From contig JBEKTY010000015.1 of assembly GCA_049515555.1 (NCBI GenBank), positions 1-64,000 on the forward strand: 64,000 nt of DNA, written 5' to 3'. Numbering within the stretch: the stretch's first letter is position 1; each line of letters begins with the position of its first letter. The position numbers and the translations under genes were made by a program. The notes beneath the pieces are model-generated. The model saw only the letters and a program-made list of their open reading frames with translations. It did no database searches and was not told the DNA's origin. This stretch comes from JBEKTY01 sp049515555 (GTDB taxonomy: Bacteria; Planctomycetota; Planctomycetia; Pirellulales; Thermoguttaceae). Below are positions 33,436 to 44,400 of the stretch, piece by piece.

Positions 33436-35100
33436 TCACGGTGTCGCCGGGGTCGCGGCTAACACGGCCCGCTCGATCAGCCCGGCAATTCCGGCCCGCG
33501 CCTGCCGCAGGACCTGGGGATCCTGGGTGAAGTGCGTCAAGTCCTGGACCACGGCCTCATCCACCGCCAGGGCCTTCTGCACCTCGGCGACCAGGGCCCG
33601 GTGCTGGGCCGCGTCGGCCTTCTTCAGCCGGGCCAGGGTGTTGCGGAGCAGCCAGAAATACTCGTAGTCCTGGCAGCCGTCGCGGAAGTTCTCCAGCCGG
33701 ATCGAGGACAGCGGCTGGCGGTCGGGACCGGGATAGAGCAACTGGCCGTCGCCGTTGTGGGCCTTACCGGCCTCGTTTCGCCACGTGGCCGGGTTCCATT
33801 TCGCTTCCGGCCACCGCGGCTGGCCGGCCAGGTTGTCGCGCCAGGTGTTCAGGCCCCAATACAGGAAGCCCGTGACACCGCACTTCTGGTTCTGCCACAA
33901 GAGCAGCCGGTGGTCGATCGCCGGCCATTCGATCATCAGGTTCGCGAAGGGCTTGCCCGGCCCGCAGCACACGTACCACCACACCGTGTCCCCTTTGGCC
34001 TGCCGGGCCTGGAACTCGGACTGCCGGTAGCGGCCGGTGTTGGGGGCCCAAATGTTCAGCACGTCGCCCAGGGCCGATACGGGGTCGTCTTTGTAGAAGG
34101 TCTGCATCAGCCGCAGGTCCGGCATGGCCTTCCTCAGTTCACCATAAAGTTCCCGGGCATAGCCGAACTGCTCCTTGCCGATCTCGTCATGGCAGTAGAT
34201 GTACGCCCGGTCGATCCAGCCCCGTTTCTTGGCCCGCTCGTAGAGTTCCTTGATCTGGGCTACCAACTCGGCATTATGCCTGCGGCGTGCCTCGGGCGGG
34301 CCCTGCTCGAACCAGGCGTTGGCCAGGCAGAAGGCCGAGCCGCCGCGGTCCAACTGGCGGGCAACGAGCCGCTCCATATCGGCCTTGAAGTTCGGCCACT
34401 CGCACAGCATTACGCTGATGCGGTGGTCCACGCAGAAGTCGATCCACCGCTCGTACATCTCGATGGGCAGGGCGGACAGCTTGTAGAACTTCTGCAACTC
34501 CTCCGGCCTTAGTAGGAAGCAAGTCTCCAGGTGCTGCTGCTTGGGAAGGGTGAAATTCCACACTCGGACCTCCAGGGGCACCGACTGGGCCTGCCCACCG
34601 CCCAGCCGGAGGGTGACGCTGCCGCGATACAGCCCCGGCTTGGCGTCGGCAGGGACATGTACGTTGATCCACAGCGGCTGCACCTGGCCGGCGGGCACGT
34701 CGAACTTGGCGGGCGGCAACAGCGGATCGGGCCACCAGCCCACCTTGCGGACCGCATAGGCCGGCTGCTCGGTCTGCACGTAGCCCACGATGTTCCACGA
34801 CAGGTTCGCCTTGGGGATCGAGCCCCCAGCCTGCCCGATCAAGTCGCTGACCTCCAGAATAGCCGAGCCAGCGGGCTCCTTGCCGGCCGCTACGACAAGC
34901 TGGACGCCTTGCACCTCGTTCCTGGCGGCCTCAATGGTCAGGCGGGCGGCCGGCGGCCGGTTCCACGGTTCGTCCCGAAAGACTTTCTCCATCGTGTCGG
35001 CACTGCCCAGCACCGGCGGGGCCGCCACCGTCTGGCCCCCGCAGGTCAGAACGGCCATGAACACAACCGTCGCAAAGAGCATCGCTATCTTGCTTTCCAT
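33436..35100 (-). CDS. secreted DUF4091 / GH123-like protein
   Basis: A 554-residue protein with a signal peptide (MESKIAMLFATVVFMAVLTC...; cleavage near VAA-PPV). The N-terminal half has beta-sandwich features (LYRGSVTLRLGG), and the C-terminal half resembles the DUF4091 domain of GH123 beta-N-acetylgalactosaminidases: YIYCHDEIGKEQFGYARELY contains an Asp-Glu pair as in the GH123 active site, and GFLYWGLNTW follows. The substrate is probably a glycan, but it is not proved. ATG 35100 gives the signal peptide. It is about 75 bp upstream of the SGNH-like gene. Confidence 0.85.
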   Translation of the reverse strand: MESKIAMLFATVVFMAVLTCGGQTVAAPPVLGSADTMEKVFRDEPWNRPPAARLTIEAARNEVQGVQLVVAAGKEPAGSAILEVSDLIGQAGGSIPKANLSWNIVGYVQTEQPAYAVRKVGWWPDPLLPPAKFDVPAGQVQPLWINVHVPADAKPGLYRGSVTLRLGGGQAQSVPLEVRVWNFTLPKQQHLETCFLLRPEELQKFYKLSALPIEMYERWIDFCVDHRISVMLCEWPNFKADMERLVARQLDRGGSAFCLANAWFEQGPPEARRRHNAELVAQIKELYERAKKRGWIDRAYIYCHDEIGKEQFGYARELYGELRKAMPDLRLMQTFYKDDPVSALGDVLNIWAPNTGRYRQSEFQARQAKGDTVWWYVCCGPGKPFANLMIEWPAIDHRLLLWQNQKCGVTGFLYWGLNTWRDNLAGQPRWPEAKWNPATWRNEAGKAHNGDGQLLYPGPDRQPLSSIRLENFRDGCQDYEYFWLLRNTLARLKKADAAQHRALVAEVQKALAVDEAVVQDLTHFTQDPQVLRQARAGIAGLIERAVLAATPATP

Positions 35101-35156
35101 GACTATCCCTCCAGAGGTGAGGCAATTGTACGTCATGGCCGGCCGAGAAACAACTC

Positions 35157-35200
35157 GGGGACCGTCCCAATTTTCGTCCGACGAAAATGGGATTGTCCCC
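35157..35200. repeat. 44-bp palindrome, copy 5 (intergenic)
   Basis: GGGGACCGTCCCAATTTTCG ... GGGATTGTCCCC; upstream of the DUF4091 gene. Confidence 0.85.
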
Positions 35201-35293
35201 TTCCGAAGTGCGCGCTGCGAAACTCCCGTATGCGGAGGGTGGCACGTCCCTGAGCGCAGCGAAGTGGTCTGACCAAGTCGAGCTTACGGGTGC

Positions 35294-35352
<59 letters not shown>

Positions 35353-35448
35353 AACTAGTAAAGTCCCGATGGACAGACCAGAAGGGCGTGGCTTCCAAGC
35401 CCGCCACGCTCTTCGTTCCTCCGGGACGTGCCACCCAAACTGATCAAC

Positions 35449-38400
35449 TTATTCTGGCGCGGCGCCTTTCTCCTTCCTTGCCTTGCGGCCCTGCTCCAGC
35501 TCCGGTTCCAAGGTGCGAATCTTCTCGCGGAGATTATTCGGCCCATTCTCGAATCTGGCCGGCCAGTTCTTCTGCTTGAGCCGTGCCAGGACTTCGGCGG
35601 CTTCCGCAAAGCGGTGCTCGTGGATCAAAGCCTCGGTCAAACCCGCCAGGCCAGTCGGTTCCAGTGAGCGGATCCGCGCAACTTGCTCCCATTGATTCAC
35701 CGCGTCGGCCCAGCGGTCTTGCCGCTGGCGAATCTCCGCCAGAAGCTGATGGCTTTCCGACTCGGCGGGCAGGGCCTCGACGATCGACGTGTAGGCCCGT
35801 TCGACCTCCATGGCCTGCCCCAGCTTTTCCAGTCGTTTGCCAAGATCCTCGTACAGCTTGATGTCGCGCGGGGCCAACTCCCGCCAGGCGAGGATTTGCT
35901 CCACGGCCCCTTGTTGATCGTTCTGGCCATCGTAGCAGGCGAGCAGGGCCTGATAAGTTTCGGCATCATTAGGTTGCACTTCGGCGGCGATGAGGAGCTG
36001 CCCAATCGCCTTGCCGAGCTGCTCTTTCTCGCGGTAGACCTGGCCGATCGCCTTGCGAAGGACGGGATTCTCCTGGCGGCTCTCGGCGGCGCGCCCGTCG
36101 AGCTGCACGACATAGGCATCCAGGTCCGGCGCGGCGCGAAGCACGGCCCGAAGGGCTTCCAGGGCGATGTTCCGGTTGCCAACGTTGCGTCCCCACGCGA
36201 CCACGGCGGCCGCCGCCGCATTGACGGCCTCGGGCGTCTTCTTCAAGCCGGCGAAGGCCCGGGCCTGGTCGCCGTAATAGCCTGAAAGCGCGCCGTCGCC
36301 CATCCCGCGGCGCGGGGCCGTGCGCTGGTGAATCGCAATCGCTTCTTCCAGATAGTCGGCCGCTGCGCGATAGATTTCGTTCTCCAGGCAGCTTCGGCCC
36401 AGCATGGCCATGGCCCGCTCGTTCCAACGATGGTCCTGATGGAAGCAGTCGTGCGTCGCTTTCAGAAGCTTTGCCAACCGCTCGGGTTTGCCCGTCTGGA
36501 AGTAGGCATTCATGAGCCACACGCGATACTGCAAGTTATCGGGCCGGCGCTCGAGGAGCGGCTCGAGAATTGGAATCGACTCGGCGAAACGCTTCTGGTA
36601 ACGGAGAAAGTCAACCAGCTTCGATTGCCCGGCTTCGTCGAGCACCTCGCGATGATGGGCATCCAGAAGGATCTCGATCGCCCGAGAATGGTGATCCAGC
36701 CCCGAGAACAGGTAGTCGGCAATGTATTGGCACGCCGCGCCGGAGAGTTTCTCCGCGGCCCAGACTTCGTCGGCCGTGCGGGCGAAGTCGGCCTCTTTCG
36801 CGCTCCAGAAGTAGTTGTTGTGCTTCACATACATCAGCCGGTTGCGCTGTTGCCGCGTTTGCAGGTCGCGGCGGAGCTCTTTGAGCACGATCGCGAGCAG
36901 CGGCGCCTCCAACTCACCCAGTTCTTTGACCTCGGTGCGCCATTGCCCGAGCGTATAACAATGCTGGCTCCAGCCGTCCTGGTTATTCAATCGGAACCAG
37001 CCGGGCTCGGCAGCGATTCGCTGCGTGAGAAAGGCCAGGCCGTCGCGCGGCCCGGCGATGTCGTGCAGCACGTTGGCCGTCTCGGAGACCATCGACGTAT
37101 AGTTGTTCGTCTGCCGTTTGAGCACCTCACTCAGGCGGGCGAAGGCGAAATGCCGCAGATCGCCGGCCACGTCGGGCAACTTCTTATTGTGGGCCGTGCG
37201 GTAGATGTTGTTCAGCCGATTGACCAGGTGATAGCGATGGTTGTGATCCGGCGCATCCAGATCCTGGCGCAACTTCTTCTCGACGGCCCGATACAGCTCG
37301 ACGCCCCGCCCCAGCGATACGTCGCCGCCCTTGGCGATGGCGCTGTCGTAGAGCTGGTAAAGCCGCTCGGCGAGCCAATAGGTCTGTTGCCGGTTGGCCG
37401 GGTGCTTGAGCTGCTCCTGCAGGATCTTTTCGCCGCGGGCGTGCTGCGTGCGGTCTTCCAGGTAGCCAATGAGGACGCCCAAAGCGTCGTTCGCAGATAC
37501 CCTCAGCACTCCACCGCAGGCCGCCTGGTACTCGTCGAGCGATTCGGTCAATAGATCGATCGCCCGATCGAAGCGCGAATAGGCCCAATAGGCCTGCGCC
37601 AGGCACGTGCCGATCTTCAGGCGGTCGGCCGTGCCGGGCGGGGCCTCGCGGTGGAGGCTTTCCAGCTCGGCAACCTGCTCATCGGCCAACGGCTGCTGGG
37701 CGACGCGACCGAGCGAAGCCAGCAGCTCGGCCACCAGCCGCGGCTCGCCGGCCGACCACTCCCGCTTCCACGCCCGCCGCATCGCGGTTAGCGCCCTTTG
37801 AACGTGCGGCCCGGGCTGGTTCTGGATTTCGGCGGCGCGGCGCTCGACGAGCATCTCCAAGAGGTCCAGGGCCCGGCGGTCCACCTCGCTCTTGGCGCCG
37901 CCCCGGGCCGCGACGATCCGCTCGACGATCGAGTCGGCCGTGGCTTCGTCGCGAACCTCGTCTAACACGCCCGACATGCCCTGCAGGAAAGGATAGACCT
38001 GGCCGGCCGTGTGGCCGACGACCGCATCGCCCAGTCCGGCCAGCAAGCGGAAATCTCTGGTTGCGGAGTAGAACTGGCTAAGCTGATAGACGTAGTTCTG
38101 CGGCAGGCTGGCTTTTTCAAACAGCGCCGTAAAGGCAAACAGAACCTCCACGTCCAGCTCGCGGGGCGGCGGCTGCTGATCGTTGCCGCCGCGTTGCCAG
38201 GGTTGAAGCTTCGCCGCGAGCCAACGGCTGAGCTGGTATTCCTCGGTCACCTTGAAACTGTCGATGCGGGCCCGCTCGTAGGCATCGCGACGGTTGACCG
38301 CCATGTACCAATCGGCCAGCGTGCGGTAGTCTGCGCCGCGGAGCTCGTCGGTCGCGCGGACCGCTTCAAAGAGACGAATGGCGGCGGGAATCCGGCCCGT

Positions 38401-41400
38401 TTCCGCTTCCAGATAGCCGAGCGTCAGCCGCCAGCCGTTACCGGCGTCGCCGGTCGCGATCCATGCCTCGAGCCGTTTGGCCAGGTCCTTTGGTCGATCC
38501 AGCGCGACGAGGAACTCATATTGCAGGGCCTTCCAGCGTGTGTCTTCGGTGTCCGCCTTATCGCCGGCCTCCAAATAGGCCAGCACGCGCTGGGCCAGGC
38601 CCGGCTTGGCGCCCTTGCGGGCAGCCAGGTTCATCAGGGTCGCCAGGCAGCGGTGCTGCAAGAGCTCATCCAGCCGTTGCTCTAGGTCATCCCCCTCTCC
38701 CTCCGGGAGAGGGCCAGGGTGAGGGGCACTCGGGCCGACGTCGCCGCTTTTCGCCACCCGTGACTGCAAACCACCCTCACCCCCTGCCCCTCTCCCGGCG
38801 GGAGAGGGGAGATTAGGCGGCAATATTTCAAAGCATTCGTCCGCCGCCTGGTCCAGATTGCGGCCCGCGAGCACGTCGAGGTACAGGCGCTCGATGTTCA
38901 TCCACAGCACGGGCCGGCCCCGCCGGACGGACATCTCCTTGTGCAGGCGATCGGCATAGCTTTCGCTGGCCAGGCGGAGGTTCTCTGCTTGTTTGGCGCG
39001 GAGCTCGCTCCGCGTGAGCTTTTCGGGATGCTCGACGGACTTCATGCGCTCCTGGAAGCGAGCCCGCACCAGAGAATCGGTCATGCGGCACAGTGCGGCG
39101 ATCTCGATTGCCAAAGGCCGCGACGCCGGCTCGGCGCCGCCAACGTGCGGCAACAGTCCGAAGGCCTCGTCCTCATAAGTCTGTTTCCACGGCTGGCCGA
39201 GCAAGGCGTCAAAAAGCTGCCGCGCATGGGCGGCGTGACATTCTTCCGGCGCACCCTTGAGCTGCCTGCGGAGAAACTCGATCCAGGGCTCCGCGCCGAT
39301 ACGTTCTTTCAGGACGCGGGCCAGCATTGCACCGAGCTCGTTCTTCACTTCCCAATCGGGCTGGGCGTCCCAGCGGCCGCGCAAGCCCGCCGCGATCTTC
39401 CGCCACGCCTCTTTTTCCACGGCCGGATCGTTGGCCGAAATCCAGTTCAACAGCCGCTGCAACGGTTCGACCGGCAGCTTGCCGACCTCGTCGAGCAGCA
39501 TGCGCAAAGCCGCCTTGCGAACGCGGCGGCACTCGTCGGATTGCTGGAAGTGATACTGGTTCATGATTTCGTCGGCCACGGAGGACTCCGCCGGACAACG
39601 GGCGAAACAGATCGCCGCATCGGCCAAGGGTTTGAACCATTGCCCGTCTATGCGATCGGCATACAAGTTGTAACCCTGCCCAAGGGCCTGCGCCACGGCC
39701 GCCCGCAGCCGGGCGTCGACGTCGGCCGGCAGTGCGTCGGGCGACGGCCCCCCGCCGGGCACCTTTACGGCCCGTTGGGCATCGTGGATCCACTGGGCGC
39801 TAAGCTCGTCGGCCTGCGCCAGGTGGTCGCTCCACACTAGCGCACTTAGATATTGGACGTAGACGTTCTGCGACGGCGGGTTGCGTTTGACCCAGGCCCC
39901 CAGATACTCGACCATGTCGTCGTAGCGACCCTGCTGCCGCAGCAGGTCGGCGTAGGCTGTGACCAGGAACGCCTCCTCGCTGGGCAGCCACTTCGACGCC
40001 GGCACGAGGACGCGGTCGAGCCAGGCATAGGCCGCCGCGTACTCGCCCACGTTGGCCAGGGCCCGGGCGTATTGCTGCTGGAGGTTGTAGTCGTGCGGAT
40101 AGTCCGCGGCAAGCTGTTTTCGCACCTTAAGCACTTCCTGGCTCTGGCCGGTTCGCTCCAGCATGTTGCACCGCGACTCGTACCACCGCTTCATGGCCAA
40201 GACATGGGCCGGCTGCCGCTCGTAGACCGGCCGCAAGGGATCCAGCAGGCGCAGTTGCTCGTTGGGCTCCAAAATGTTGTTGGAACTGTTGACCAGGTAA
40301 TAGGCCAGGTGCAGCTCGTCGGCCGCCGCTTGCGGCTTCGCCTGTTTCGCCAACGACTGGGCCTCCTCAAGGTATCGCTTCTTCGCCTCCTCGGCCTTGC
40401 GCGCTATCGGCAGCACGGACAAGCGGACCCAGCGCATGCCGGGCTGGCCGGAGAGCTTCTCGGCCTCTGCCAAGTGTTTCAGCACGCGGTCCCACTGCTG
40501 CGTGGCCTGGAAGTGAAGGAGCAGAACCATCTGATCCTCGAAAGCCGCTGTTCCGGCGGCCAGGGCCTTCTTGGCATCGACCAGCTTGGGCAGCGGCTCG
40601 CGGAGCAACTGGGCCTGCCCGCGGAGGGCCATATCCTGCTGCCACTGCCGATCGAATTCGCCGGCCGGCAGGAGGGTGAACTTCTGCGTCGCAAGCGAAT
40701 TACGATGGCCGTCAGAGTCAACGTTATCAATGTAGCCGGCATACCATGCGCCGGCGATCTCGACGAAGTCGCCGAAGGTTGTCGTCCAGTTGACCTTGCC
40801 GTTCTCGGCGTTCTCGATCTTCAACAGTACGTGCCGTGCCGTGTCGACGAGAAAGCGAGTCTCGTCCTGCGGCGAGCGGCGGTTCGTGGCCACCAGCAGG
40901 GTCCGGTCCTGGCCCGCTGGCTTCAGTTGGACCGAACTGCCGGGATAGTTCAGGTCGAGCGGCGACGTGGTGCCGGCGCCCAGATCGAGCGGCGGCTGGC
41001 GAAGGTCGGCCGGCTTGGAAGCCCGCACACGCCCCAGGAGCATCGCCCCGGCAAGGCTTCCGCGCTCCTTGGCGTCGGCCCAGGATAGGTTAGTCTGCGA
41101 GCTATCGCCCGTCGATACGGTCAGCCAGCCCCGGGGCGACACAAGGGCCTTGGTTTGCGAGCGGCCGGCAAGCGTGTCCCACCGGGTGTCGAACCTTTGG
41201 GTCTCGGTCTCGATCCGCAGGCCGTCTTTCACGCCCGTTAGTTGTTCGGTCCGCAGCAGTCTGCCGACGATCGCCCGGGCCTCGGCCGGCCAAGGCTGCT
41301 TGGGCTCTGGCGGCTTCACGGGCGGCGGCGGCAACGGAGGAAATATGTTGTTGAACCAGGAATAATCCTCTGCCGGCGCGCCCCAGGGGCGGGCAAATCG

Positions 41401-44400
41401 ATAACCCAACATCGTCTTTCCGGCGCTCGGTACCTCTAGGTCCAACTCTCGGATAAAGTCTCGTGGGCCGCTCCCGCGCATTCTGCCGGAATAGACGAGG
41501 AGGCCATGTTCTTCGTTCGAATTGGCCCATAGATCACCCAGCGACCGGTGCCTCGTCAGACTATCCGCTAATGCAGATCGTGCGTCCAGGACCCCGCCAA
41601 CATCGAATTTGTCATCGCTCTGGAGTTCTTTGAGATCCTTAAGCGAATCGTCGCCATCTGCCTCCATAGGCATCTCGCTCTTCGCCGCCTCCGCTGCAAT
41701 ATCACCGGCCGCAACGGACTCATCCATAGGTGCTGACAGCGGGGCAGGGGCTGCCGGGCTGAACCCCGGGACCACAGACACTACCAGAGGTTCGGTATCG
41801 GCATCAGCGCGGGCGCCGTGCTCCAGTTCCTGTCGGCCCTCCTGTTCGAGGCCCCGCTCGCCGTTTTGGCCAACGACCAGCGATAAGTTGGCCGGAAGCG
41901 GAGCAAGTACGCTGGCCGGCGTGGTAGAGCTATAGCCGCCGCGGAAGTTCATGTAAATCGTGCGGTCAATTTCCCCGCCGCCGCTCATTCCGCCGCCCAT
42001 GCCGCCGATTGCGCCCCAGCGCCTGCCGAACTGGTCGATTGTGGTTGGCGTGCTCCACTCGTATCCCGGAACGACCTGGGGCACCGTGATATCGCGTCCC
42101 AGCCGGCCGAGCTGCCCCAGCACCGCGCGGTGCAGTCCCAGCCGCCATGTGCCGGCGCGCTTCATCTGCTGCTGGATCAGTTCCCAGTTGGCGCTGCCGC
42201 GGCCTTCGGCGAAGAACTTCTCGCCGTCACGCATCTGGAAGCGGCGCTTTACGCCGAACCGCTCGCGGTCGGCGTCGGTTTCCAGGACCAGTAGCGACGT
42301 GTACGGCGTGATGATGTGGTACTCTTCGGAAAGGGCGATGATCTCATCCTTCACGGCCGGCGAGGTGCCTTGCTCCAGCAAAGTATCCAGGTGCATGCGG
42401 GCCCACAGCCGCGGAATGAACGAATTGCCCGCTTCCGCATCCTTGAGCGAGACTTGTGCCGAATACTTCACCGGCTTGCCGCCCTGCGTGCCGCTGACGA
42501 TCACCTCGCCCGTCTGATCCTTGCCTTGCGGCGCATAGCGGCCCAGAATGATCTGCTGCATTCCCAGGGGCAGGTTCGGCAGCCGCTCGGGATAGACCCG
42601 GGCCGTGCGCAGGCCCCGGAACTCGATCTTCATGTCACGCAGGCCCGGTTGCGTGATCTCGTCCAGCAGTTCCAGGGCCACGTCGGCCGGGCCGCGCGAT
42701 CCGCTCACCTGCCGGAACGACCCGCCGCCGATTGCCGCCATGGCCTTAAGCACGCCGGGCTCGAAGCTGCTGCCGACGGCCACGGCGTGAAACGTGCCCG
42801 GCTGGCCCTCGGCCATCCGCCGCAACCGTTTGCTGAAGGCCACCGGGTCGGCGTCGCCGGTAGTGACGATGCCGTCGCCGATATAGACGACCTGGGTCTT
42901 CGGCCCACATTGGGCCAGGGCTGCCTGCACGGCCTTGTCGAGATCGGTCCAACCCAGCGACCGCCGCGCGGCAAGCTTTTGCCGGCCCATTTCCACGTTC
43001 TTCGGCTCGGCCGCCGCCGCCCTGGCGAAAACCCACTGGCAATCCACGTCGCAGGTGCCCAGGTTGAACTTGTCCTTGGGCGTCAGCGCGGTCAGCAAGG
43101 CGGCAATCAACTCGGCCTGTCGCCGGCGGCTGGGGGCGTCCATCGAGGCCGACGTATCGGCCAGCACAAGCAGGTCGAGCGGCTCGCTATTGGGCAACAC
43201 GGCCCGCTGCAACTGGCCCGCGCCTCCCGCCATGCCGGGCGGCATGAGCTGCACCATGAAGTAGCCGTCGTCGCCGCGACGGTGCGGGATCAGCATCACC
43301 TCCGGCTGCCGTGGCTCGACCTCGACCAGCGTCTCGAAATCCTGCCTGGGCGTGTATTCATTGGCGCTGAACTCGACGTGGGCCGAGTGCCCGGCCAGCG
43401 CGTTGCGCGTGGGGTGCGTCGGCGAGCTGACCGCCTTCAGCCGCTGCGCCGAAGTGATCTTCACGTCGATCTCAAGCTGCCGCAGAGGGTGCTGAGCGAG
43501 CAATTCGCTTTGCAGCGCATATTGATAGCGGTAACTGTTGCCGCGCAACGGCAGCACCTGCGTGTAGGTGATGGTGATCCGCTTTTCCGATTGGGCGAAG
43601 ATGGGAAAGACGCGGGCCTTGAAGATGTTGCCGCCCGACCATTCCAGCAAGCCGGGATCGCGCCGCTCGCGGAGGATCGTCTCGTAGATCTCCCGGGCCC
43701 GCTCCTTCTCCACCACGTCGGCCTCGACCAGTGTGTCGCCGATCCACATGCCGAAGGCGGCAATCGAGGCATCCTGCGGCAGCGGAAAGAAGAACGTGCC
43801 CTCCAACTGGGCTTTGGTGTGATTGACGAACGATTCCTCGATCGTGGTCCGCGCGATCTGGTCGCGGATATCGACCGCGACCTTGTGATAGCCCACGCTA
43901 AGCGGCACATTGCGGCCGTCGATCTTCGCCAGCAACGAACCGATCGAGTCGCCGGCCGCCTTGCCTTCATAGCTGAGGAGCCAGCGGGGGTCCTTGTCCA
44001 GCTTGACCAGCCCCTGCCGGTCGGCGCGGTAGATTTGCCTGCCCGCGACCGCAAGCTTCATTCCATCCGGCCCGACGAGCTCGATGGGCGACTTGTCGGC
44101 GGCCCTGATCTCGATTTCGCCCGCGGCGATGCGCAGTTGCCTGGGCGAAGACAGCTCGACCGTGCTGCCCGGCCCGATCACCAGCTCGGTCTGCGGAACC
44201 AGGCGGACCGACACGGCGTTGGCCCCCCGCGGATCGGTCTGCAGCCAATCGCCGGGGCGAAGGGGCATCCGCTGGGTCACCGGACTCCAGCGCTGGTGCA
44301 TCACGGGCCGAATGGCCACCAGCCCTTGCGCGTCGGCCACCTTGCCGATGCGGCCGTCTTCGGTAAGCGTATCGCCCACGACAAACAGGTCTTCGTCGAT

